The notes under the pieces are model-generated. The model saw nothing but the letters and a program-made list of their open reading frames with translations, was not told the DNA's origin and made no database searches. Positions 19,022-27,400 of a stretch of 50,683 bases of DNA are shown here, piece by piece (within the stretch, counting starts at the first letter, position 1; each line of letters begins with the position of its first letter). Both the position numbers and the translations under genes were made by a program. The stretch comes from Kangiellaceae bacterium (GTDB taxonomy: Bacteria > Pseudomonadota > Gammaproteobacteria > Enterobacterales > Kangiellaceae), in NCBI GenBank assembly GCA_019090895.1, contig JAHRVB010000246.1, positions 1 through 50,683 on the forward strand. The letters are read 5' to 3'.

Positions 19022-19450
19022 TTGATAAAGCCAACCATTACATTCAGCATTGAAGACCAGGTTTTAATGGGTTACGTTACTGGCGAGCGGGCCGGAGATG
19101 CGGTGCTCGACCTTTGGGCCGAGACAATTAATCAGTGCCATCTTAATGATTTGAATCACGTTTTAATGACGTTTGCGCTGCGAGGCAAATATCAGCCGTT
19201 CAATGCGATAGAAATCTATCAAGCAGTCATTGAAATGTTAAAGCACTCAAATCTAACGATTGCCTTTGTTGATCTGAACCATCTTTCAATACCAGACTCT
19301 CAAGTCGCATGTAACATGGGAGTTGGGCAAGGTATTGACGTTGCTTTTTTCGACAATCAATTCGACGCTAAATCTTGGTTGAAGCAACAAGACAAATCAC
19401 TCGCCATCGACGTTAGTAAAAGTCCTTACATATCAAAACACTCAGCATGA
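19022..19450 (+). CDS. Hypothetical cytoplasmic protein coupled to sbcB
   Basis: 142 residues from a TTG at 19022; the frame is closed by a TAA at 19001-19003 and no ATG lies between. The next in-frame ATG is at 19067 (after DQVL), so the true start is uncertain. The protein is soluble, with a pattern of alternating strands and helices (ITFSIEDQVLMGYVTGER ... NLTIAFVDLNHL) that recalls STAS/SpoIIAA-like proteins, though I cannot confirm the fold. Its stop codon overlaps the start of sbcB (ATGA), so the two are translationally coupled. The coupling hints at a shared role in DNA metabolism or merely co-expression. Confidence 0.65.
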   Translation: MIKPTITFSIEDQVLMGYVTGERAGDAVLDLWAETINQCHLNDLNHVLMTFALRGKYQPFNAIEIYQAVIEMLKHSNLTIAFVDLNHLSIPDSQVACNMGVGQGIDVAFFDNQFDAKSWLKQQDKSLAIDVSKSPYISKHSA

Positions 19451-20895
19451 CCGATAGTTTTTATTGGTTCGATTTTGAGACCTTTGGGGTTAATCCAGCT
19501 AAAGATAAACCAAGTCAATTTGCCGGTATTCGAACTGATTTTGATTTCAATATCATTGACGATCCTCTAAATATTTATTGCAAACCTGCCAATGACTTTA
19601 TTCCCAGTCCAGAAGCTTGCTTAGTGACTGGAATATCCCCTCAATTGGCGTTAGAGAAGGGCCTATCCGAACGAGAGTTTTTCCGTCAAATTCATTTGCA
19701 AATATCAACAGCCAATACATGCACCGTTGGTTATAACAATATTAGGTTCGATGATGAGGTCATCCGACACGGATTCTATCGGAATTTTTACGATGCGTAC
19801 GCGCGAGAATGGCAAAATGGTAATTCTCGTTGGGACATTATCGATATGCTCAGAATGACTCATGCCCTTAGACCTGAGGGAATTGCTTGGCCGAAGGATG
19901 AACAAGGTGTTGTCAGCTTTCGACTGGAGCGACTGAGTAAAGCTAACGGGATAGAACATGAAGATGCTCATGACGCATTAGCAGACGTTTATGCGACCAT
20001 CAACATGGCTAAGTTGGTTAAACAAAAACAGCCGAAACTATTTGAGTATTTACTTTCTCTACGTAACAAACGATTAGTAATGACCGAAATAGATTTGGTG
20101 AATCATAAACCCTTTGTGCATTGCTCGGGTATGCTCGGAAATACACATCAATACACCGGTGTGATGCTGCCGCTGTCTTTACACCCAACAAACAAAAATA
20201 GTGTGATCTGCATTGATTTGACTCGCTCGGTTGACGGATTACTCGATTTAACTGCGGAGCAAATTCAGCTGCGAATTTTTACTCGACAAGATGAATTACC
20301 TGAGGGCGTCGAGCGCATTGCAATTAAGGAAGTTCATTACAATAAATGTCCTGCGGTAGCACCGCTCGGGGTACTCAATGCAGATTGTCAGCAGCGATTA
20401 GGGTTTAATTTAGAGCAATGTCTTGAGAATGCTGAGTTACTTAAATCTGGATTGAAAGAGTTTTCCAATAAACTGTTCAAAATTTATAGCGATAAGAAAT
20501 TCGAAAAAATAACTAATCCCGATCATGCCCTCTATTCAGGCGGTTTTTTCTCTAGCTCCGATAAGAATAAGATGGAACAAATTAGAGAGTCAGATTGGCA
20601 ATCTCTAGCCGATTCAAGTTTTCAATTTAGCGATAATCGCTTGGAAGAACTGTTATTTAGATATCGAGCACGTAATGCAATCGATACACTTAACGCGTCA
20701 GAGTTGGCTCGATGGGAGCGTCTACGAGCAAGTCTTTTGTTCGATCAAGATAGTGGTGCTCCATTGGTACACGGCGAGTATCAAGAGTTGATGATCGGTT
20801 TGCGAAGCGATGAATCAAACGATCAACGGCTTTTGGATAAAGTGGATGAATACGTTAATGGGTTAGTTGCATCAACAAACCATCAAGGGTCTTAA
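19447..20895 (+). CDS. sbcB: Exodeoxyribonuclease I
   Basis: 482 residues, close to the E. coli enzyme (475). It degrades single-stranded DNA 3' to 5' and acts in recombination and mismatch repair. The DEDDh exonuclease motifs are present: WFDFETFG (ExoI), GYNNIRFDDEVIRHGF (ExoII) and EHEDAHDALADVYATI (ExoIII). The following region includes the SH3-like and C-terminal extended domains, with NKCPAVAPLGVL and FQFSDNRLEELLFRYRARN as strong family signatures. It overlaps the upstream 142-residue ORF by 4 bp. All catalytic residues are intact. Confidence 0.97.
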   Translation: MTDSFYWFDFETFGVNPAKDKPSQFAGIRTDFDFNIIDDPLNIYCKPANDFIPSPEACLVTGISPQLALEKGLSEREFFRQIHLQISTANTCTVGYNNIRFDDEVIRHGFYRNFYDAYAREWQNGNSRWDIIDMLRMTHALRPEGIAWPKDEQGVVSFRLERLSKANGIEHEDAHDALADVYATINMAKLVKQKQPKLFEYLLSLRNKRLVMTEIDLVNHKPFVHCSGMLGNTHQYTGVMLPLSLHPTNKNSVICIDLTRSVDGLLDLTAEQIQLRIFTRQDELPEGVERIAIKEVHYNKCPAVAPLGVLNADCQQRLGFNLEQCLENAELLKSGLKEFSNKLFKIYSDKKFEKITNPDHALYSGGFFSSSDKNKMEQIRESDWQSLADSSFQFSDNRLEELLFRYRARNAIDTLNASELARWERLRASLLFDQDSGAPLVHGEYQELMIGLRSDESNDQRLLDKVDEYVNGLVASTNHQGS

Positions 20896-21001
20896 TATGA
20901 CTTTGAATTCTCATCGGAAAGTTTGTTAAAAAATTGTCGTCCGATTAATCCTAACACTTGGCATTATCCAGAATTTCCCGATTGAACCTATCAACAGACA
21001 T

Positions 21002-21030
21002 TTGGCAAAGAGTACATTCATATTTATAGT
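21002..21030 (+). promoter_or_regulatory. Promoter of the ArsR-type gene (sigma70-like)
   Basis: TTGGCA at 21002-21007 and TATAGT at 21025-21030 are separated by exactly 17 bp, one mismatch each from the sigma70 consensus. Transcription would begin at about 21037-21038, at the ATG of the regulator, which implies a leaderless mRNA. The palindrome at 21030-21045 overlaps the end of the -10 box and the start site, ideal for repression. Confidence 0.65.
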
Positions 21031-21045
21031 ACACCATATGGTAAA
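21030..21045. promoter_or_regulatory. ArsR-type operator, copy 1 (over the start codon)
   Basis: TACACCATATGGTAAA: the inner ACCATATGGT is a perfect palindrome and the left half TACACCA is identical to that of copy 2 (21871-21886). It overlaps the -10 box end and the ATG at 21038. Binding here would give autorepression. Confidence 0.6.
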
Positions 21046-21382
21046 CAATGAATCCCAACAACTTACTCTTATTTTCAGTGCGCTCTCGGATCCCACTCGA
21101 CGGGCTATGTTGAAGCGCCTTTCTGAAAAAGAGGTCTCTTTCGCTGAGCTTTCGGAGCCATTTGCGATGACTAAGTCGGCCATTACCAAGCATTTAAAAG
21201 TGCTGGAAAACTCGGGATTAATGCGACGCACGATTGATGGAAGAACACATTATTGTCGATTAAACCCAGCCCCTCTTGAGAAAGCAGCTGAATGGGTTAC
21301 TTTCTATCAGAAATTCTGGCAAAAAAAGTTGGATGGTTTAGATGCATTCTTAAATGAATCTACCCATAAGTCTAGCGAGTGA
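21038..21382 (+). CDS. ArsR/SmtB-family winged-helix regulator (SRPBCC-associated subtype)
   Basis: 115 residues from the ATG at 21038. An upstream TTG at 21002 is also open but lies in the -35 box, so I reject it. The protein contains LIFSALSDPTRRAMLKRLSEKEVSFAELSEPFAMTKSAITKHLKVLENSGLM, a classic ArsR-type HTH, followed by the wing RTIDGRTHYCRLN and a C-terminal helix with FYQKFWQKKLDGLDAFL. No metal-binding Cys pair (ELCVC type) is present. This subtype is almost always next to genes for SRPBCC/AHSA1 proteins, as here. It is autoregulated by the flanking palindromes in all likelihood. The regulator is intact although both downstream genes are broken. Confidence 0.9.
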   Translation: MVNNESQQLTLIFSALSDPTRRAMLKRLSEKEVSFAELSEPFAMTKSAITKHLKVLENSGLMRRTIDGRTHYCRLNPAPLEKAAEWVTFYQKFWQKKLDGLDAFLNESTHKSSE

Positions 21383-21383
21383 T

Positions 21384-21810
21384 ATGTTTGAGTTAATTTT
21401 CAGCTGATATTGAAAGAGTGTTTGATGCGTGGACTCACGCCGAAATTATAGCTCAATGGTTCGGGCCTGAAGGATTTATCGTTTCTTCTTCTAGTCTCGA
21501 CCTCACCGTTGGCGGACGTTATTTGGTTGAAATTATTTCTCCAGATGATAATGTGATTAAACATTTCGGAGAATACGTAGAAATCAATCGACCTAATAGC
21601 CTGATATTCACCTGGATGCTTGATGACCAGCAATGTCAGGGCAGTCGTTCTCAATTGGCGGACACTTTGGTGACGATTTCATTGCGTCGTTTGGAAAATG
21701 GAACAGAGCTCACTTTGACTCATGAAAAACTGCCGAGTCAATCGGCATTCGACGGCCACCTATTTGGTTGGAACAGCTCATTTAATTCGCTCGAGCAATT
21801 TCTGGGCTAA
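21384..21810 (+). pseudogene. SRPBCC/AHSA1-family protein, frameshifted at the N-terminus
   Basis: The body encodes a good AHSA1-type START-like protein: FDAWTHAEIIAQWFGPEGF, VGGRYLVEI, LIFTWML and ELTLTHEKLPS with FGWNSSFNSLEQFL. A proper ATG is present at 21384, 1 bp after the arsR stop, but it reads MFELIFS and then stops (TGA 21405-21407). The correct frame (FSADIERVFDAW) is closed upstream by a TAA at 21394-21396. Joining MFEL with FSADIERVF restores the usual family N-terminus, so a short indel near 21393-21397 is inferred. The GTG at 21418 opens the frame but falls inside the first helix, so I do not accept it as a natural start. A sequencing error remains possible. Confidence 0.7.
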
Positions 21811-21870
21811 CCCCTTTTCGATAATCCAATCTCTTTAATTAAATGGATTTGGGTTAAATCAAAATAAAAG

Positions 21871-21886
21871 TACACCAGTTGGTGTA
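21871..21886. promoter_or_regulatory. ArsR-type operator, copy 2 (perfect 7-2-7 palindrome)
   Basis: TACACCA-GT-TGGTGTA is a perfect inverted repeat located 34 bp before the ATG of the second SRPBCC pseudogene. Its left half is identical to copy 1. The match implies a second promoter controlled by the same regulator. Confidence 0.65.
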
Positions 21887-21920
21887 TTAATTTAAAAGTT
21901 TACAAGAAAGGAATTAAACC

Positions 21921-22354
21921 ATGGTCGATATATTACACTGAATCGTGATCGAAACTTCTCCTGAAAACGTCTATAAAGCTCTGACACAGCAACAACAATT
22001 AGCTGGTTGGTGGACCCGAGTTGAAACGGATGAGAAAGGGAAGGAAAAGCATTATTTATGTTTGGTCCGAATGGAGATCATCAAGTCAAAATGACAATTA
22101 AGCAGCTTGTTCCTCACAGCAAAGTCGTTTGGCAATGTGCGGAAGGTCCTTGGATTGATACCGGAAACTTTGAATTCACAATTGAGCCGGACGAACGGGG
22201 AGCCCAATTAAAATTTGCTCACTTAGATTGGCCCACAGCGGATGAATTCTATATGCATTGTAATTCGAAGTGGGGATTTTTTCTCACTGTGAGCCTCAAA
22301 AACCTATTGGAAAAGGGAAAAGGCAATCCCTATCCTATGGATCCAAGTATTTAG
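21921..22354 (+). pseudogene. Second SRPBCC/AHSA1-family gene, inactivated by a stop and a frameshift
   Basis: A strong AAAGGAA ribosome site precedes the ATG at 21921. The frame reads MVDILH, then TGA at 21939-21941, then continues IVIETSPENVYKALTQQQQLAGWWTRVETDEKGKE, typical of SRPBCC proteins. A CGA-to-TGA change would explain the stop. Near 22040-22055 the homologous reading shifts to another frame and continues MFGPNGDHQVKMTIKQLVPHSKVVWQCAEGPW to the TAG at 22352-22354. Two independent lesions make a true pseudogene more likely than a sequencing error. The intact ATG at 22058 allows only a fragment lacking the first third of the fold. Confidence 0.8.
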
Positions 22355-22500
22355 CGGTTGTACAATAAACGTACTACCTAAGTGGGTTTTAGGCTAAACT
22401 TAATCTAGGGACATTTCTTTTTGACCTATGCAAGCAAGATATCGAGCGAAGTTCTTAATTTTTGGCATAAATTAAAAGGAGCAAATTCATTAGCCTTAAA

Positions 22501-22899
22501 GTGTTTAGCGCACTCATGGTTTTTATCTTTCCTACGTTCGTTTATGCAACGAGCAATCAGCCCTTTCATGCCCTCACTTTGTTGTTCTGGTTACTCGCCA
22601 CTAATATCATTCCGTTGGTGGTTTTTGTTGGTTCAATAGTCTTTCTTTTATGGCTTGCAAAAATAAATAGCCAAACGGGCTACTATATCAAAATTCGGGA
22701 TATTAAAATTTGGCAGTCAAATCTTGACCTTGATAGAGCAGGATTTGATCGGATCGCTCATTTATTTGGGATCAAAAATTACTTAATAAAGCAGGCAAAT
22801 ACTTCTGTAGAGCTAGTTTCTCATAAACCCGCAAAGCAAGATGCCACCTATGTCATTGTAGACATCGATTGTTTATCGCAGAGCTCATCCAAGAAATGA
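22501..22899 (+). CDS. Small membrane protein of unknown function
   Basis: 132 residues from a GTG at 22501. The first segment, FSALMVFIFPTFVYATS, looks like a signal peptide or first span; a second span follows at about residues 24-52 (ALTLLFWLLATNIIPLVVFVGSIVFLLWL). The C-terminal 75 residues are hydrophilic. The best ribosome site, AAAAGGAG at about 22477-22484, is some 17 nt from the GTG but 7 nt from an in-frame ATT, so a non-canonical ATT start is conceivable. I recognise no family. It is isolated, with a long intergenic stretch on its right. Confidence 0.5.
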   Translation: MFSALMVFIFPTFVYATSNQPFHALTLLFWLLATNIIPLVVFVGSIVFLLWLAKINSQTGYYIKIRDIKIWQSNLDLDRAGFDRIAHLFGIKNYLIKQANTSVELVSHKPAKQDATYVIVDIDCLSQSSSKK

Positions 22900-23135
22900 T
22901 ACATCGCTGATAGCCAGCATGAATAACGCCTTAATCATCAAGGTCGTTTTAATTCGGACTTAGTGAATCTTTCTAAAGATCAGGAGATAGGCTCAGTTAG
23001 GTCTCGATAGTCAGAAATTCATCCAAATTTGGACTATTCTTGGTTAATGGGAGCGGGAAACCTGCGGGTCAACTATTACTTTATATTTACGGTCGTCATC
23101 GAGTGAATTTTCAATCAAATCAATCATTAAGCTTC

Positions 23136-24437
23136 GTGCAAGTATTTATCAGAATGTTAGCGCTGATACAGATAGTCTGGCTAGCGGGCTGCCAAACTGA
23201 AGAACAAGTCATTAAAGTGGGGATTTTGCATTCACTCACAGGCACGATGGCGATCAGTGAACAATCGGTAGTCGATGCTAACTTATTAGCAATAGAAGAA
23301 ATTAATCAATCCGGCGGATTATTAGGCAGGCGTATTGAACCCATCATTATTGATGGACAGTCTGATTGGCCAACCTTTGCCAGTGGTGCAGAGCAATTGA
23401 TTACCGAGCACCAAGTTGAGGTCATATTTGGATGCTGGACTTCAGCAAGTCGAAAAATGGTTAAACCCGTGGTGGAAAAATACAACCATTTATTATTCTA
23501 TCCCGTTCAATATGAAGGTCTGGAATCTTCGCCAAATATAATTTATACCGGAACGGCCCCCAATCAACAAATCAGCCCCGCAGTGCGATGGAGTGTAAGA
23601 AACCTCGGCAAGAAAGTATTTTTAGTGGGCTCAGATTATGTTTTTCCAAGAGCAGCAAACCAATTAATTAAGGAACAAATAAGTGCGTTGGGTGCTGAGA
23701 TCGTGGGTGAGCAGTATATTCCTTTAGGAGGTCAAGTCTCGGACGAAATGTTATCGGCGATAAAACAAAGTGGCGCAGAAGTTATTTTAAATACTATTAA
23801 CGGTGATAGTAATTTGAGTTTTTTTGCTGGACTTGCTTCGAATGATATTAAAGCGCCTACGATGTCATTTAGTATCGCAGAAGATGAATTAGCACATCTG
23901 GACATCAATGAAATGGAAGGTCATTACACAGCGTGGAGCTATTTCCAAAGCATTGAGAGTAAAGAAAATAAACGATTCGTCGCTAACTTTAAAAACAAAT
24001 TCGGTGCACAAAGAACAACTAACGCGTCAATGGAAGCGGGTTATCTTGGTGTACATCTATGGGCAAGTTCTGTCAGAGAAACTAAGACCACAAGTCCAAC
24101 ATCGATTCGCACCGCCATGCGGGGACAAACGTTTCTTTCACCGGAAGGCATCGTTCGAGTCAGTGCTATTAACAATCATCTATGGAAACCTTTTCATGTG
24201 GGTAAAATTAGAGCCAATGGACAATTTGATATCGTATGGAGTTCCAAGGGGCCAGTAAGGCCTGTTGCTTTTCCAAAGTATAAAGCACGAATAGAGTGGG
24301 AGGAATACCTAAATCAACTGTATACCGGATGGAATAATTCTTGGGCTGCACCGGCTGGTGAGCCTGACGAAGCAGGTAATGAGGTAGGCCGTACGTTGCC
24401 TGATAATCTTGTCGGTGGAAAATTAGACAGCCAATGA
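23136..24437 (+). CDS. UrtA/AmiC-type periplasmic binding lipoprotein
   Basis: About 433 residues from a GTG at 23136, chosen because it gives a lipoprotein signal with a basic n-region: QVFIRMLALIQIVWLAGC. An ATG at 23154 and a TTG at 23040 are alternatives, and no start has a clear ribosome site. The mature protein is a Peripla_BP_5 (UrtA-like) type I binding protein: VGILHSLTGTMAISE, EINQSGGLLGRRIEPIIIDGQSDWP, FGCWTSASRKMVKPVVEKYNHLLFYPVQYEG and TGTAPNQQ. UrtA relatives bind urea or short amides. No ABC permease or ATPase genes follow. Instead the stop overlaps the start of a hybrid kinase by ATGA, so the protein more likely serves as a sensor subunit than in uptake. Confidence 0.85.
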   Translation: MQVFIRMLALIQIVWLAGCQTEEQVIKVGILHSLTGTMAISEQSVVDANLLAIEEINQSGGLLGRRIEPIIIDGQSDWPTFASGAEQLITEHQVEVIFGCWTSASRKMVKPVVEKYNHLLFYPVQYEGLESSPNIIYTGTAPNQQISPAVRWSVRNLGKKVFLVGSDYVFPRAANQLIKEQISALGAEIVGEQYIPLGGQVSDEMLSAIKQSGAEVILNTINGDSNLSFFAGLASNDIKAPTMSFSIAEDELAHLDINEMEGHYTAWSYFQSIESKENKRFVANFKNKFGAQRTTNASMEAGYLGVHLWASSVRETKTTSPTSIRTAMRGQTFLSPEGIVRVSAINNHLWKPFHVGKIRANGQFDIVWSSKGPVRPVAFPKYKARIEWEEYLNQLYTGWNNSWAAPAGEPDEAGNEVGRTLPDNLVGGKLDSQ

Positions 24438-27400
24438 ATATTAGGGCCAAAATTCTTGTCGCAATTATAGTGGTAGCTTTCACCACATTTATTTCTTTAT
24501 CTTTAGTATCATCAAATAGCTCAACAAAAACTATTCAGCAAGAAGTCGAAAATTCATTGAATGGTATCGTCGATGCAAAGAGTAAACAAATATATAACTA
24601 CATTAAACAAAAAGAGCAGGCAGTAGTAACCTATGCCAACGTACCGAATGTTGTGACTGGAATGAAAGAGCTTTCGGAGAGTTTTAAAAAAGGTATTCAA
24701 AGTGAAAACTATAATAGCGCTTATCAAGAGTTCTCTCCATTTCTAAATATTTTACGAAATAGAACAGCGAGCTACGATATTTTGTTGATCGATACTGCGG
24801 GTACAATTGTTTATAGTGCAACAAAAGAAAATCACTTTACGACCAATCTAATTGACGGCCCATTTCGTGATACTCATCTTGCGTCTGCATTTGAAAGTGC
24901 ATCAACTCTCCTGGAAACAGGGATTACGAAATTCGAAGAATTTGAGCCATCTCAATGGGCACTAAAGTCACCGGTTGAAATTAATTCCTCAAATTTAGCC
25001 AGAGGAAATGAATGGCACTCAGCTTTTGTAGTAACACCATTGGTACAAAATGGACAATTGCTTGGTGTACTTGCGTTGCAAATAAAAAGCCAAGACTATT
25101 TCTATTTGGCGACTGATTATTCAGGGCTAAAAAGTACCGGTGAAATTGTTCTGGGTTATTTGAAAGATAATAAAGCTGTCATCATAGCACCATTGAGAAA
25201 AGATAATAGTGCCGCTTTCAGTCGAACGGTAGAGCTTGGTTCGGACTTGGCAGTGACACTACAAAAAGCGGTTGTCGGCGACAGAGGGTCGGCTTTGTCT
25301 GTGGACTATAGTGAAACAAAAGTTCTCTCAGCGTGGCGGTTCATTCCTGAACTTGGTTGGGGGGTTGTGGTAAAAATAGACACCAAAGAGGCATTTGTTT
25401 CTGCTACAGAACTTAGAAAGAATTTTGTCTTCATTGGTTTGGCTATTCTAATCTTATCGATCGCAGCTTCAGTTTTTCTAGCTTATAGAATTTCAAGGCC
25501 CATTCTTAAACTCGCGACTGCAACTGATACGATTGCGAGCGGAGGAACTAGTCAACTAATTGATGATTCTGCAACGGATGAAGTCGGCCGGCTGGCGAAG
25601 TCTTTCAAGCAATTAATTAGTGTTCAACAAGAAAACGAGCAAGAGTTAGAAAATAGTATCAGTTATGCGAATAAAGCATTGTCTGAACTAAACGAGTTGC
25701 AGCTTGCTCTCGACAAACATTCCCTAGTCGCGATTACAAACGTAAAAGGAGATATTACTTATTGTAATAGTAAATTTTGTGAAGTGAGTGGTTACAGTAA
25801 AGAAGAGTTGTTGGGACAAAATCATCGAATTATTAATTCTGGCCGACACAATTCTGAGTTCTTCAAACAAATGTATAGAACAATTTCAAAGGGTAAGATA
25901 TGGAAAGCCGAAATTTGTAATCGTGCTAAAGGTGGGAATGTCTATTGGGTTGATACAACCATAGCACCCTGTTTTGACGAGCTTGGAAAACTAAAGTCGT
26001 ATATTGCAATTCGTACGGATATTACAACACAGGTAGAAGCTCGAAAACAAATTGTTCATAACGAAGCTAAGATAAGGTCAATATTCGAAACCGTGGCCGA
26101 TGGTATCGTTAGTATTGATACCTCAGGAATTATTGAGTCTTTTAATCCCGCAGCGTGTAAAATATTTGATTATCAATCAGAGCAAGTCATTGGAAGAAAC
26201 GTCACTTGCCTCATGCCGTATGGGAGTCGTTCGCTTCATGAAGCTGGACTAAATAGGTACCTTACAGACAACGTATCAACGATTCTTGGAAAGACGGTGG
26301 AAGTATTTGGTTTACGAAATGATGGTGCCGAATTTCCAATGGAAATATCGATCAGCGAAAATCGAATTGATGGGGAGTTACATTTTACCGCTAGTATCAG
26401 AGATATTACTCAACGCAAAGCGATTGAAGCGGATCTGGTAGAAGCCAAAACTGCTGCGGAAGAGTCGGCTGAAATAAAAAGTCAATTTCTAGCCAGTATG
26501 AGTCATGAGATCAGAACTCCTATGAACGGTGTTTTGGGAATGTTGTCTTTGTTGTTGACGACAGAACTGGACGACGAACAACTCCATCGTACAAAAGTGG
26601 CACAGTCGAGTGCAAAATCCCTATTAACATTGATAAACGACATTTTAGATTTTTCAAAAGTTGAAGCGGGAAAATTGGAATTGGAAGAACTCGATTTTAA
26701 TTTGTTAAGTATGGTCGGTGAATTCTCAGAAATGATGGCTCATCACGCACACGCGAAAAATATTGAATTCATAATCGACACAGCATCCATCGAGCAATCA
26801 GTAGTAAAAGGCGATCCAGGAAGGATCAGACAGGTTCTAACGAATCTGGTCAGCAACGCGATAAAATTTACGCAACAAGGTGAGATTGTTGTTAAGTTAG
26901 CCTTAGAAAATTTCGATGAAGAGAGCTGGCGATTAGTTGGAAGTATTTCGGACACTGGAATGGGAATTCCTGAAGACAAAGTCGATACGCTTTTTGATTC
27001 GTTTAGCCAAGTTGATTCATCGACTACAAGAAAATATGGTGGCAGTGGATTAGGGCTAGCGATCGTAAAAAACCTTTGTCAATTAATGAAGGGTGATGTC
27101 GAAGTAACCAGTAAGCTTGACCAAGGAAGTTGTTTTAGTTTTTCTCTCGAACTAAAAAAGAGTAGCGGTTCTTGTCTTGTTGTTCCGAAGGTTGATATGA
27201 AGTGCCTAAATCTTTTAGTAGTCGATGATAACGCAACTAACCGAGAAGTGTTACAAAAACAGTTGGGGCATTGGGGAGCGAATGTCGTAACGGCCAGTAG
27301 CGGAGAACAAGCGCTGGCTATTTGTGAAAGTCGCAGGCGCGACGATAGCAAGGACCAATTTGATATTGCATTTTTGGATATGCAAATGCCTGAAATGGAT

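Noticed and set aside
21002..21037. Upstream TTG start for the ArsR gene
   Set aside because: The TTG is the first triplet of a good -35 box, the family N-terminus begins at the ATG 21038, and no ribosome site precedes it.
22421..22639. ORF of 72 codons overlapping the small membrane protein
   Set aside because: It is a frame shadow of the 22501-22899 gene and shows no coding features.
23040..23135. TTG start giving a 465-residue binding protein
   Set aside because: It would put about 32 hydrophilic residues ahead of a good lipoprotein signal; a start at 23136 or 23154 is more plausible.
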